Virus record (IMG/VR): IMGVR_UViG_3300028596_000020
Location: 1 to 47,999 of that record
DNA from: a virus
Direction: 5' to 3' (one strand)
DNA: 47,999 nucleotides
A model generated the notes under the pieces. It made no database searches, was not told where the DNA came from, and was given only the letters and a program-made list of their open reading frames with translations. Numbering within the stretch: position 1 is the stretch's first letter; each line of letters begins with the position of its first letter. Shown in pieces: positions 8,255 through 17,530 of this stretch. Position numbers and translations under genes: made by a program.

Positions 8255-10045
8255 ATGCCGCAGATCACCATCCCGCTCACGACGTATCTCATCAAGGAGA
8301 ACCGGCCCGCGTACCCCGTCGGGTCACCCGGTGTCCTGACTCTCCAAGACACTGGTCCGGCCACGCACAAGGTCATGATCCGCGTCCCGGTCGACAAGAT
8401 TCCCGTGGGAGCCGTGGTCACGACGGCGACCGTGAAGTTCTGGACGGCCGAGGCTGAGGCTGGTGCGACGCCCATCCGCATCCTCCCGATCGACGAGTCC
8501 TGGAAGTCTTCGGTCAAGTGGGACGGCCGACCTGCGCTCGGTGCCGTCATCACGACGACCTCGATCACCGACCCGGTCAAGGACGCGCTCTACTCCTTCG
8601 TCGTCACGGCGTGGGTCAACACCAGGAGCCGGAACGGGCTGGCGCTTGACACCACCATCGCCGACACGATCAACCTGCGCGGTTCCTCGGCATCGATCAA
8701 CAAGCCGGTCATGGTGGTGGACTACTACACCCCGAACGACAAGCCGGTCGGTCTGTCTCCGCAGGGCGGGGCGGTCTCGGTGCCCAATCCCATCCTGACA
8801 TACACGGGCGACCAGGACATGGATCACCAGAAGATCCAGTACTCCTCGGACGGCACGGTCGCCGGCATCACGTTCGACACCGGCTCCATCCCGGCCACCA
8901 CGGGTCGCTACGTGCCCGCTGGGGGAGCGCCCGTGGCGGCGGTGGGGCAAACCATCTACTGGCGCGTCCAGACGTCTGGAGGGGGCGGTACGAGCCTGTG
9001 GAGTCCATGGGTGTTCTACTCCTACGAGCCCATCGAGGAGCCGGTCATCGTCACCCCGCTCGACGACACCGATGACGGCAGCCCTACCATGACCTGGACG
9101 GTGAGCGATCAGGTCTCGTGGCAGGCTGAACTCCAGCAGGGTTCCGAGGCGCTCTCGACGTCCACCTGGAACCTGGAATCTGACACCCGTGACTGGACCC
9201 CGTCGAACGGCGTGCCTCTGCCGGACGGCCACGGCCTGATGGTCCTGCGGACAACCGACTCCATTTCCCCGCGTGTGGCGGCTGAGGGGGCACCTGTCTG
9301 GTCGGAGGTGACGAAGGAGTTCAACACCGTCATCGCTGGCCCCGGTCCGGGCATCACGAACCTCGGGGTCTCTTTCGACGAGCCTGTCCCCGTCATCACC
9401 GGCACCCGCGCACTTGGCATCCCCGACGAGATCTCACTCTTGCGTGACGGCAAGGCGGTGTCCATCTGGGACGACGACGGCAACCCCCGCAAGTGGGCTC
9501 CTGCTGCTGACTTCTTCACCGGCACCAACTTCACCATCCGGGACTACACCGCGGAGCCCCGGAAGGAGCACACATGGTCCGTGATCACACGGACGAACGG
9601 GACGGCCTCGGGAGCCGGTCCTGAGGTCACGGATACCTTCGTCACCGGCAGCGTGTGGATGGTGAACCCGCGGACGGGCAAGCAGATCGAGATTCTCGGG
9701 AACAACGGAGTGCCCGTGGTGTCGCAGACCACGGAGGAGGGGTCGGTCCTGCACACCCCGGTCCACGGCAGCCTCGTGGTCGAGACGGTGCGTCGCAGGC
9801 TGATGCGGACCACCCGTTCGGGCGGCATCGAGGGTCTCGTGCTCAACGACGACGAAGACACCCTCGAGAAGTGGGCGCTCGCCGACTCGGGGCTGCGGTA
9901 TCGACTCATCTTCGGCAAGGTCAACTGGCCCATCATCTTCGGCGACTACAGCCCGACCGACGTCTTCTACACCCACCCCGACCCTCAGTGCGAAGACACG
10001 CTGGTCCTCATCCTGCTCAACTGGTGGCAGCGGAAGGACGACTAG
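8255..10045 (+). CDS. Minor tail protein with DNRLRE-like domain
   Basis: 596 residues from ATG 8255, the first ATG after the tape measure stop, reading MPQITIPL. Residues about 1-160 resemble the beta-sandwich DNRLRE domain (alternating strands with the TVKFWTAEAEAG core and SINKPVMVVDYY end), often carbohydrate-binding. Next come fibronectin-III-like repeats with SxWSPW-type edges. The C-terminal 120 residues end in LILLNWWQRKDD and could be a distal-tail domain. The gene lies directly after the tape measure, where distal-tail proteins are encoded. Role as host-contacting baseplate component is inferred. Confidence 0.75.
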   Translation: MPQITIPLTTYLIKENRPAYPVGSPGVLTLQDTGPATHKVMIRVPVDKIPVGAVVTTATVKFWTAEAEAGATPIRILPIDESWKSSVKWDGRPALGAVITTTSITDPVKDALYSFVVTAWVNTRSRNGLALDTTIADTINLRGSSASINKPVMVVDYYTPNDKPVGLSPQGGAVSVPNPILTYTGDQDMDHQKIQYSSDGTVAGITFDTGSIPATTGRYVPAGGAPVAAVGQTIYWRVQTSGGGGTSLWSPWVFYSYEPIEEPVIVTPLDDTDDGSPTMTWTVSDQVSWQAELQQGSEALSTSTWNLESDTRDWTPSNGVPLPDGHGLMVLRTTDSISPRVAAEGAPVWSEVTKEFNTVIAGPGPGITNLGVSFDEPVPVITGTRALGIPDEISLLRDGKAVSIWDDDGNPRKWAPAADFFTGTNFTIRDYTAEPRKEHTWSVITRTNGTASGAGPEVTDTFVTGSVWMVNPRTGKQIEILGNNGVPVVSQTTEEGSVLHTPVHGSLVVETVRRRLMRTTRSGGIEGLVLNDDEDTLEKWALADSGLRYRLIFGKVNWPIIFGDYSPTDVFYTHPDPQCEDTLVLILLNWWQRKDD

Positions 10046-10047
10046 CC

Positions 10048-11298
10048 GTGCAGCACGCCGGTCGCAGCCCTGACGCTCTCGCTGCCTATCACCACTATCT
10101 CCAGCACGACCACGACTATCGAGTCTGGGTCGATGTGCTCACGATCAACCAAGAGTACGTCGATACGTTGGACCTGCTCGACGGGCAGATGAACTACTCG
10201 GACGGAAGAGATGGACCGCACCGGACGGGTTCTGTCATCCTGTCTGACCCGGAGGGTGCGTTGAACTTCGGAACCGACTACCTGCGCGACCCGAGTGGTA
10301 TTCTCTGGATCAACCGGCTGATCCAGGTCTGGCACAAGGTCAGTGTCCCGAGTCACGGCGACTTCCTTACGTCCTGCATCGTAGGGCTGCCCACGTCGGT
10401 CGCCCGCTCTGGTGCGGAGGTCTCCCTCGAGATGGGGGACAAGTCCTTGCTCGCCGACCACGGTGTCCGTCCACGCACCTACAAGAAGGGCCAGCGCGTA
10501 GACCTTGTGCTCAAGTCAATTCTTCAGGATTGCACGGGCGAGAAGTTCATGAAGATCCCCAGGACCCAGAAGACGTTGAGTCGGGTCTACTCAGTCGGCA
10601 TGGGTGAGGACTCGCTGACCCCGTGGCAGGCGTTCAAGCGCATCGCCGCGCAGGAGATGAACTGGCGGGCCTACTATGACGGACTGGGATGGGCCATCGC
10701 CGAGGACAACTCGGGTGCCAAGAACCCGGTCGTGGTCGAGTCTATGCTGGCACTCCCCTCGGCCTCGACGTCCTTCACCGACTTCTCCAACTACGTGCAG
10801 GTCACCAGCCACCGCACTCCCGTCAACAAGAGGGGTACGGAGAGGGACGAATCCCTCGTGACCTACATCTATGACAGCATCGTCGCGTTGCCCAAGGACA
10901 ATGATCTCTCGGAGCAGTCGCTCGCCCGCACCAATGCGGCCAATCCACCCGTCACTGTTCCGCGGACGATGCCCCTCGTGGTCGTCAACGATGACAACAA
11001 GACGCTCAAGGGCACGCTGGATCAGGCGACCACCGAGTTGAAGTCCGACTCAGGTCTGGACGCGACAAAGACTTTCGAGATCATCCCGTTCTTCCACCTG
11101 GAGCCCTTCGAATACCTGAATCTGCCTGAGGGTGTGGGGAACGTCCGGCTCGCCGACGGTGCCTCCGTCCCGTACGGAGCGGGCGGTAACATGACAATCG
11201 GTACTCACAAGTGGGTCAGCAGGCCGTCGAAGGTCAAGCAGATCCGATCGAAGACAACCAAGCATCGTAGGAGAAGAAGGGGTGGGAGGAGGAACTGA
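10048..11298 (+). CDS. Minor tail protein (baseplate hub / tail-associated)
   Basis: 416 residues from GTG 10048, with GGAAGGAC ahead of it and only two bases after the previous stop. An ATG start is not available near the correct edge, and the region upstream belongs to the preceding gene. The protein has the alternating strands of hub-type tail proteins: an early DYRVWVDVLTINQEYVDTLD section and a central DSLTPWQAFKRIAAQEMNWRAY helix of the kind found in Tal/gp27-like hubs. Its very basic Arg-rich C-terminus (residues about 395-416) is unusual. The 3' end overlaps the next start by one base (TGATG). Confidence 0.72.
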   Translation: MQHAGRSPDALAAYHHYLQHDHDYRVWVDVLTINQEYVDTLDLLDGQMNYSDGRDGPHRTGSVILSDPEGALNFGTDYLRDPSGILWINRLIQVWHKVSVPSHGDFLTSCIVGLPTSVARSGAEVSLEMGDKSLLADHGVRPRTYKKGQRVDLVLKSILQDCTGEKFMKIPRTQKTLSRVYSVGMGEDSLTPWQAFKRIAAQEMNWRAYYDGLGWAIAEDNSGAKNPVVVESMLALPSASTSFTDFSNYVQVTSHRTPVNKRGTERDESLVTYIYDSIVALPKDNDLSEQSLARTNAANPPVTVPRTMPLVVVNDDNKTLKGTLDQATTELKSDSGLDATKTFEIIPFFHLEPFEYLNLPEGVGNVRLADGASVPYGAGGNMTIGTHKWVSRPSKVKQIRSKTTKHRRRRRGGRRN

Positions 11299-14234
11299 TG
11301 GGCATCAACGGTCTGCTAACCGACGTTCGCTGGGAGTGGACGGGGACTGAGGTCACCGCGGACTTGCTCACCGGCGAGACCGTCCTTCCCGTCCTCGACC
11401 CCGAGTCCATTACGGTGGGGGAGTTCGTCTGGGTCGCCGGGACCGGCCCCCTCGAGATCACCGAGGTGGATGTGGATGCGGCCACCTTCACCATCGAACC
11501 CGGACTCAGCATCGACGTGGACCGCGGGACCGAGGTGGCTCGTGACATCGGCGGTCAACCGGGTCGAGCGTGGGTGTGTGAGGTCATCCTCGCCGATGCC
11601 GAAAAGCCCGTCGAGGTTCCGCTCACCATCCACGATCTCGCCGTCATGCCCGAGGGCACCTACGACCCGCCCGTTGTCATCATCCTGTCGGACGATCTCG
11701 AGCGTGTTGAGAACCTGCCCGGATCACAGCCGATTATCCCCGGCTCGTACGTCACGGACTTGCCCGACGGTCCTGCCGGCGAGTCGGCCTACGACGTGGC
11801 CGTGGCGAACGGCTTCATCGGCACCGAGGAGGAGTGGCTCGCCTCGTTGGAAGGCGACCCCGGTAGCCCCGGCGATCCGGGAGACCCCGGCGATCCCGGC
11901 CTGTCCGCATACGAGGTTGCGGTGGCGAACGGCTTCGTGGGTACGGAGGCAGAGTGGCTCGCCTCTCTCGAGGGTGAGGAAGGCCCTCCAGGTGAACCCC
12001 CGCCGGACGTGCAGCCTGCCGCGTCGCCGACGCCGACCGTCGAGTCCGGCCCGTCATGCGCCATCATCCGCTTTCCGTACCTGCTCGATGCACAGACTTA
12101 CGACTTGTATCACACGTATGTCAACACTGACGCAAAGGACGCGACCACCCTCCTGATGGAGAACGTGACCTCGCCGGTCTGGATCTACTACGACAAGAAC
12201 CGCGTCCCGCTGTCGCTCGAAGCGGACTCGTACTTCGCCATCGTGGCTCGCAACGGTGTGGAGGACGCTGCGCCCTCACCGTGGGTGGCGGGCCGACCGG
12301 GACAGGTGCAGCCGGATTACCAGACTCAGTTGATGGGCGACGTGATCGCGACCCGCCTGTCCGGTCAGACGGTTGAAGGTGCGACGCTCAAGGGCGGCGT
12401 GCTGGACATCCTCGGTGCGTTGTACGCGACCAACGGGTTCCTCGACATCACGGCGAACCAGATGCAGGCCCTCGCGGCGGTGTTCAAGGACAACGTCTCG
12501 GTTCAGGGTACCAAGAACAAGTTGGCCGGGGACCTGGAGATCGGGACTGGCGTTACCGCCCCGACCTCGAAGGCCAGTGTCTCGGCAGGGCCGTGGACGA
12601 CCAAGACCATGCCCAGCGCGATCAAGCGGTGCTGGCAGATGTGCGACACCCCGGATGGAACGTCGCACCTCGCCGTGACGAACCTCGAACCCGGGTCCAG
12701 CAACTCAACGGTGTACATCATCCGCAAGTCGGACGCTGTGGTGCAGGGCTCATTCCTCCTCGGCAGCACGCCTACCTCAACGAAGACCCCGGTGAGCATG
12801 TGCCGGATCGGGAACACTCTGTACGTCCTCATCACCGACGCGGTCGACGCGACCGACGCCAACTCCTACTGGATCTACTCCTACGACATCTCGGGCTCCT
12901 TGACCGGCACCAAGGCGAGAGCATCCTCTGGTCGGCTGTTCGGGTCACAGGTGAATAGAGTCGCCCTCGGTGTCTACAACGGCGAATTGATCACCGCGTG
13001 GATCAACGCCAGCAAGCAACAGCGCCACAAGACCTGGAACCCCTCGACCTTCGCGCAGACGAGTGACAACACCAGCGCCTTCACTTACGGTGCCCGCGAG
13101 GACGTGCTGGCCGTGTTCCAGCAGGGCACCGGGAACGTCTCGGTTTGGGTGAACGGATACATGCCGGGTGCCTACAACCTCGCGATGTCCACCGCTGCGA
13201 CGGAAGAGACATTCCCTCTTCCCTCCGGCACGTTCTACGGACTCTACTTCGACGGCACGCGGATGCACGCGATCACGACGACCAAGATCTACTCGGGCAG
13301 CAAGCATCCGGGTGGGTCGTACGACTACCAGTGGACGCAGGTAGACAACGACACCACGGCGGGCTCAACAACGGCGGAGTCCACACCCTCGGCAATCCTC
13401 ACGTCGAGCGCGGTGCCGCGCTGGCAGTTCCCGATCATCACGACTCCACCGCCTGACGACGACGGAACGACCAACGGTGCGAACACGGTGGGCGTCTACG
13501 CCGCGCCGACCGGATTCGCTGGTGGGCCTCGCAAGCAAGTGATGTCGCCTGCGCCCGCTGCCCCGGCTTCGTACGCGGAGAACACCCGTGCGTTCTCGTT
13601 CGACGAGATCCTCACGTCCGGCGTAGTGCCGCCGACCATCAACGGATTCCTCGACTCCGCTCACGTCGCGACCAACCAGCCGGGACGTCTGTGGTCCCTG
13701 CCGACCGACGCAGGCGGCAAGCAACTCATCGAGGTCAAGGGTGACGGCCTCGCGCCACGCTTCCGAAACCTCCGCATGATTCGTCCTCAGATCCGTCGGC
13801 GACGCGACGCGACTCAGACCTACGCCGTCACCACGTGGGAGGCGCACTCGTACAACACCGCGATCGAGCGGTCTGAGGGAATCACAGTCACCAGCAGCAA
13901 CACGTACACCATCGTTCGGCCCGGTGAGTACGAGGTCTACGTCCACACCACTTGGGACTGCACCGCTGCTCTCCGCCGTGTCGTGGACGCCATCGTGATC
14001 AACGGAACGAGGGTCGCTCGCGCAGAGGGCAACACTCCGGCCGCAGGCGCACACACAGGCGTCGGGTTCGCCCAGACCATCAAGCGCACCTACTCGCTCG
14101 TTGCGGGTGACACCATCCAAGCGCACGGCTGGCAGTCCGGTGGATCGGGTGCAACCACCGTCAACACTCTCGGCGACACAGGTGGCGAGGCGCAGACCTT
14201 CATCGAGATCACCTACGTAGGCGAAACCACGTGA
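11298..14234 (+). CDS. Large minor tail protein / tail fibre with collagen-like segment
   Basis: 978 residues. Two copies of a SAYxVAVANGFxGTExEWLASLEG unit (about residues 161 and 203) flank a short collagen-like Gly-Asp-Pro/Gly-Ser-Pro run (about 185-203), features of fibres that trimerise. A fibronectin-like stretch and a long repetitive beta-rich body follow. The last 130 residues look like a C1q/TNF-type jelly-roll head. Such tips commonly bind host surface sugars. It is the last of three tail-tip genes and is followed by the lysis cassette. Confidence 0.78.
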   Translation: MGINGLLTDVRWEWTGTEVTADLLTGETVLPVLDPESITVGEFVWVAGTGPLEITEVDVDAATFTIEPGLSIDVDRGTEVARDIGGQPGRAWVCEVILADAEKPVEVPLTIHDLAVMPEGTYDPPVVIILSDDLERVENLPGSQPIIPGSYVTDLPDGPAGESAYDVAVANGFIGTEEEWLASLEGDPGSPGDPGDPGDPGLSAYEVAVANGFVGTEAEWLASLEGEEGPPGEPPPDVQPAASPTPTVESGPSCAIIRFPYLLDAQTYDLYHTYVNTDAKDATTLLMENVTSPVWIYYDKNRVPLSLEADSYFAIVARNGVEDAAPSPWVAGRPGQVQPDYQTQLMGDVIATRLSGQTVEGATLKGGVLDILGALYATNGFLDITANQMQALAAVFKDNVSVQGTKNKLAGDLEIGTGVTAPTSKASVSAGPWTTKTMPSAIKRCWQMCDTPDGTSHLAVTNLEPGSSNSTVYIIRKSDAVVQGSFLLGSTPTSTKTPVSMCRIGNTLYVLITDAVDATDANSYWIYSYDISGSLTGTKARASSGRLFGSQVNRVALGVYNGELITAWINASKQQRHKTWNPSTFAQTSDNTSAFTYGAREDVLAVFQQGTGNVSVWVNGYMPGAYNLAMSTAATEETFPLPSGTFYGLYFDGTRMHAITTTKIYSGSKHPGGSYDYQWTQVDNDTTAGSTTAESTPSAILTSSAVPRWQFPIITTPPPDDDGTTNGANTVGVYAAPTGFAGGPRKQVMSPAPAAPASYAENTRAFSFDEILTSGVVPPTINGFLDSAHVATNQPGRLWSLPTDAGGKQLIEVKGDGLAPRFRNLRMIRPQIRRRRDATQTYAVTTWEAHSYNTAIERSEGITVTSSNTYTIVRPGEYEVYVHTTWDCTAALRRVVDAIVINGTRVARAEGNTPAAGAHTGVGFAQTIKRTYSLVAGDTIQAHGWQSGGSGATTVNTLGDTGGEAQTFIEITYVGETT

Positions 14235-14247
14235 CAAGGAGAACCTG

Positions 14248-14526
14248 ATGTCCGTTGACCCATCGCTCACCAGCCCAACGAGGCCACCGCCGGACGACAC
14301 CCCACCCGACCGTGTCTACTACAGCATGAGGACGGGGCAGCCGATCTCCGTCGAGGAGGCTGACGCTCTCGGTCCGGGTATGTCGTGGAGCGAGCCGGTG
14401 ACCAAGGCCGACAAGGCGAAGGCCGACAAGACGATCGCCGACCGGAAGGCGGCTCAGGCGTCCATCGATGCCCGCATCAAGGCGGACAGAGAGCGGAAGC
14501 CCCCGCCAAACCCCGCCGCGAGGTAG
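14248..14526 (+). CDS. Small hydrophilic protein, unknown
   Basis: 92 residues, ATG with AAGGAGAA upstream. The N-terminus is Pro-rich and contains a YYSMRTGQPISVEEADALGPG motif. The C-terminus is a Lys/Asp/Ala-rich helical or coiled region (ADKAKADKTIADRKAAQ). Placed between the tail fibre and the lysis genes, it could be a fibre chaperone or a small virion component. I do not recognise it. Confidence 0.6.
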   Translation: MSVDPSLTSPTRPPPDDTPPDRVYYSMRTGQPISVEEADALGPGMSWSEPVTKADKAKADKTIADRKAAQASIDARIKADRERKPPPNPAAR

Positions 14527-14551
14527 TATCGTCACAACAAGGAGGAACACC

Positions 14552-14767
14552 ATGAAGAACAGCGCAGCACCGGGAACACCGCAGACACCGACCAAGGCGA
14601 TCTTCACTGCCATCGTCGGCTTCGTGATCGCAGTCGGCGGCTACTACGTGGCCGACGACGACCCGTTCACCCGCAAGGAACTGGTCGAGGCACTCCTGCT
14701 CGGCCTGACTGGCTCGGGCCTGACGGGCGCTGCGGCCTACTTCCCACGCAACAAGCCGACGGGGTAG
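14552..14767 (+). CDS. Small membrane protein, candidate holin
   Basis: 71 residues from ATG 14552, with an ideal AAGGAGGAACACC before it. The hydrophobic segment FTAIVGFVIAVGGYYV (residues about 15-30) is a likely transmembrane helix. A second weakly hydrophobic LLGLTGSGLTGAAAYF segment precedes a short basic tail. Size, charge pattern and position at the head of the lysis cassette suit a holin. An earlier in-frame start would place unusual Arg-rich residues on the end and has no ribosome site. Confidence 0.6.
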   Translation: MKNSAAPGTPQTPTKAIFTAIVGFVIAVGGYYVADDDPFTRKELVEALLLGLTGSGLTGAAAYFPRNKPTG

Positions 14768-14770
14768 TCC

Positions 14771-15229
14771 TTGCTGAACAAGATTCGTAGCGGCCTGCGC
14801 TGGGTCAGGGGGGCGCTGTCCTTCACGACCCGGAGCACGTTGCAGCGGATCGTCAGGGCGGTCGCGTATGGCCTGATCGGGGCGGCAGGGGCGCTGCTCC
14901 TCATCAGCCCGGTGTTCATGGCCGACGCGACCCCCACCGCAGTACTCATGTCGTGGTTCATCCTCGTCGGGGGTACCTCCTCGGCGCTGGGAACTGCGAC
15001 TGACAGGTGGGTCGGCGAGTTCGTCGGCCTGCCACTGCTGGGACCGGCGTTCGCAGTGTTCGGCGCGATCACCTACCGTGAGTCCCACGTGGCCGCGCCG
15101 TACCTCGCCGCCGCGAACCTCACCCTCCTGCTCGGTCTCGCGCTACTGTTCATGGCCCGATGGATCTACGTTCTCGGGGTGTTCCACGCGGCCGACCGGC
15201 TGACGCGCAAGAACCGGAGGAAGACGTGA
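14771..15229 (+). CDS. Multi-pass membrane protein in lysis cassette
   Basis: 152 residues starting at TTG 14771, just 3 bases after the previous stop; an ATG alternative is not present near the start. About four hydrophobic helices are visible (AYGLIGAAGALLLISPVF; LMSWFILVGG; GPAFAVFGAI; LLLGLALLFMARWIYVLG), with a basic N-terminus and C-terminus. It may be a second holin or a regulator of lysis. The TTG start with a weak ribosome site may be translationally coupled to the gene before. The family is not recognised. Confidence 0.55.
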   Translation: MLNKIRSGLRWVRGALSFTTRSTLQRIVRAVAYGLIGAAGALLLISPVFMADATPTAVLMSWFILVGGTSSALGTATDRWVGEFVGLPLLGPAFAVFGAITYRESHVAAPYLAAANLTLLLGLALLFMARWIYVLGVFHAADRLTRKNRRKT

Positions 15230-15528
15230 GCGACGAGACCTTTCGTACCCTCATCATCGCTCTGCTCGGAACGGGCGGTGCCACGTTCCTCTGGACAATC
15301 GTCAAGAGCGTCATCGCGTTCAAGAACAGCGCGGAGGGCCGCGAGGACAAGGCGGTCGGGCGGCTGGAGAAGTTCGAGGAGACCTGCCGCAAGCAACTGA
15401 CCACCTCTCGCAAGTGGAGCGGGTACTGGTCTCGCCGTGCTGCGCGGTTCGAGCGCATTATCCTCGTGAACTGCCCAGACAAGATGCCGGACAATCTCGA
15501 ACCAGAGCCGGAGGAAGTGGAAGAGTGA
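15226..15528 (+). CDS. Small membrane-anchored protein in lysis cassette
   Basis: 100 residues from GTG 15226 (GGAGGAAGAC before it), overlapping the previous gene by four bases. One N-terminal hydrophobic helix (LIIALLGTGGATFLWTIV) is followed by a charged region, a Trp/Arg-rich section and an acidic tail. It could act as a holin partner or spanin-like element. The assignment is by topology and neighbours only. Confidence 0.55.
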   Translation: MSDETFRTLIIALLGTGGATFLWTIVKSVIAFKNSAEGREDKAVGRLEKFEETCRKQLTTSRKWSGYWSRRAARFERIILVNCPDKMPDNLEPEPEEVEE

Positions 15529-16151
15529 CATCGCCAGAGAAATGGCAGACAACAGCCCGACCCGGTCGGGGGTTGATCATCCTCATCGTCATCTCGGGGT
15601 TCTGCCTTGCGTCAGTGATTGGGCTTCTGTTCTGGGACAATCACCAGCAGGACCTGGACATCGACGGCCTCGCCGGTGTCGCGCAGTCCAACGAGAACAC
15701 GGTGGACGCGCTCTGCAAGAAGACACCACGTGACCCCATCTGCAAGGCGGCGAAGGAGATCCCTGACACGTCCGACGTGGTGGACCAGCAGGAGATCCAA
15801 GACGCCGAGGTACAGGACCCCGAGATCCAAGACCCGGAGATCCAGGACCGTGAGAACCAACAGGCAGAGCGGCAGGACGCTGAGGGGCAAGACCCCGAGG
15901 CGCAGGACGGCGAGGTGCAGGACCCGGAGCCGGACGACCCCGAGGCGCAAGACCCTGAGGTGCAGGACCCGGAGATCGACGATCCGGACCCGAACAGCGC
16001 GTTGAACTTTGAGGTCGCTGACAACTGCACTCCACCAGCGGGCGAGGTTGTCACCGACGTGGGGCTCCAGGTCCGGAGGGACCCCGGCGTGGTGACCTAC
16101 ATCATCACGTGCCAGACCGCAGCGACTAACCCACCTGCTACACTGAGGTGA
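15525..16151 (+). CDS. Membrane-anchored QDPE-repeat protein
   Basis: 208 residues from GTG 15525, overlapping the previous stop (GTGA). One transmembrane helix lies at residues 16-37. A short Cys-containing spacer (Cys64, Cys73) follows. Residues about 88-152 hold around thirteen five-residue repeats of the xQDPE type (variants with Ala, Arg or Gly for Pro), strongly acidic. The C-terminal domain carries two more Cys and a GEVVTDVGLQV stretch. Synonymous codons vary between the repeats, so they are maintained at the protein level. It may span the cell wall, bind cations or space a C-terminal domain away from the membrane. Function in lysis is inferred from position. Confidence 0.65.
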   Translation: MTSPEKWQTTARPGRGLIILIVISGFCLASVIGLLFWDNHQQDLDIDGLAGVAQSNENTVDALCKKTPRDPICKAAKEIPDTSDVVDQQEIQDAEVQDPEIQDPEIQDRENQQAERQDAEGQDPEAQDGEVQDPEPDDPEAQDPEVQDPEIDDPDPNSALNFEVADNCTPPAGEVVTDVGLQVRRDPGVVTYIITCQTAATNPPATLR

Positions 16152-16173
16152 CCACCTAGAGGAGAGGGATCCC

Positions 16174-17529
16174 ATGAGCACACTGCCAGCGAATCTGCCC
16201 GAGCGCCTGAGGAAGCGGGGACTGAAGGTCGTCGAGATCGACGGCTGGCGGTTCCGGGGTCGTCCGGCCAGTACCGGGGGCTTCAACCCGGTCGGTGTCC
16301 TCAATCACCACACGGGGGCACGTGACGTCCTCGGCGACTTCGCCGACGACCTGTCCTACGCGAACTGGATGGCGAAGGTCGGCCGGGCCGATCTCCCGGC
16401 ACCACTCGTCCAACTCTCCCTCAGCCTGGAGGGCACCGTCTACGTCCTCGCGGCTGGCCGGTCCAACCATGCGGGCACGGCGAAGTCGTCCGGTTCCGTC
16501 GCGGCCGGCGATGGCAACAGTCTCTACTGCGGCATCGAGTGGATGCTCAGTGGGACGCAGCCCATCCCAGACAAGATGTACCACGCGGGCGTCGTGCTCA
16601 ACGCGACGCTCCTCGACATCTTTGACTCGTCCGTGCAGGCGATCTCCTGTCACTACCAGACCTCGGTCACCGGCAAGTGGGACATCGGCGACCCGAGCGG
16701 CCTGCCGTTCATGGGGCACAAGGTCTTCAACGTGCCGAAGTTCCGTGGTGCTGTCCTCGACTACCGCCGCCCGAAGCCCGAGCCCGACAACTTCGTGGAC
16801 CTGACCCTCGGCCTCGCACCGATGCAGTTCAGTGACACCCCACGGGAGATGACCGCTGACGCCAAGAAGATCTTTGGTCTCGGCAAGCACATCCACTTCG
16901 GCACCGAGGCGGGCCGGGGCAACGACCTGTTCGAAATCCTTCCCACGGTCGCACGGGGTGAGGGCTACCGCTGGTTCAACAGGGTCGGCGACTGGCTCGC
17001 TGTCCACCGCGACATCGTCAAGGGCGGCTGGGACGCCGACTTCATCCCGGTCCTCAAGCACACCGAGGGCGTCGGTCATCACGGCACCCGTGGCGTGACG
17101 TGGGCTTCCTTCGACGCGGGGCTGGGTCTCAACCGGGAGATCCACATCGCGGCGGCGCACTATCTCACGAAGGGCCGCAAGCCGGGAGACCCGAACTTCA
17201 ACCTCAACCGCGAACTCGCCGAAGCGATCGGGGACTGGGCGAGGGCTCACGGTGCCGGGACCAACATCGTTCTCTATGGCGGTGACCAGAACATCGTGGA
17301 CCGCTTCGACGACACGTTCTTCGGACAGCCGCTGACCTCGCTCCAGGACGAACTCAAGAAGTGGGAGGGCACCGGCCACGGCGCGATCGACGTGCTGGCG
17401 ACCTACGACCGGGACGGCGCTGTCTCCGCCAAGTCGGTGAACACCCGCACCGACAAGGAGTTCCACCTGCACACGGACCACTTCTACACCGAGGGTGTGG
17501 TCCGGGTTCGCAAGGCCAAGGCCGCCTGA
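16174..17529 (+). CDS. Endolysin: N-acetylmuramoyl-L-alanine amidase plus EEP-type nuclease-like domain
   Basis: 451 residues, ATG with GAGGAGAGGG ahead. The N-terminal half (about 30-200) matches amidase_2 enzymes, which cut the bond between muramic acid and the stem peptide. It has a VLNHHTGA motif (His45/His46), an NHAG motif (His99) and a later His160 with the KWDIG turn (Lys168, Asp170). The C-terminal half (about 235-445) has a different fold signature: AAHYL (His329), LYGGDQN (Asp371, Asn373), AIDVLAT (Asp406) and LHTDHFY (Asp435, His436). This pattern resembles endonuclease/exonuclease/phosphatase (EEP) enzymes. The fusion may cut host DNA or another phosphoester at lysis. It ends just before the hairpin at 17531. 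Confidence 0.82.
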   Translation: MSTLPANLPERLRKRGLKVVEIDGWRFRGRPASTGGFNPVGVLNHHTGARDVLGDFADDLSYANWMAKVGRADLPAPLVQLSLSLEGTVYVLAAGRSNHAGTAKSSGSVAAGDGNSLYCGIEWMLSGTQPIPDKMYHAGVVLNATLLDIFDSSVQAISCHYQTSVTGKWDIGDPSGLPFMGHKVFNVPKFRGAVLDYRRPKPEPDNFVDLTLGLAPMQFSDTPREMTADAKKIFGLGKHIHFGTEAGRGNDLFEILPTVARGEGYRWFNRVGDWLAVHRDIVKGGWDADFIPVLKHTEGVGHHGTRGVTWASFDAGLGLNREIHIAAAHYLTKGRKPGDPNFNLNRELAEAIGDWARAHGAGTNIVLYGGDQNIVDRFDDTFFGQPLTSLQDELKKWEGTGHGAIDVLATYDRDGAVSAKSVNTRTDKEFHLHTDHFYTEGVVRVRKAKAA

Positions 17530-17530
17530 A

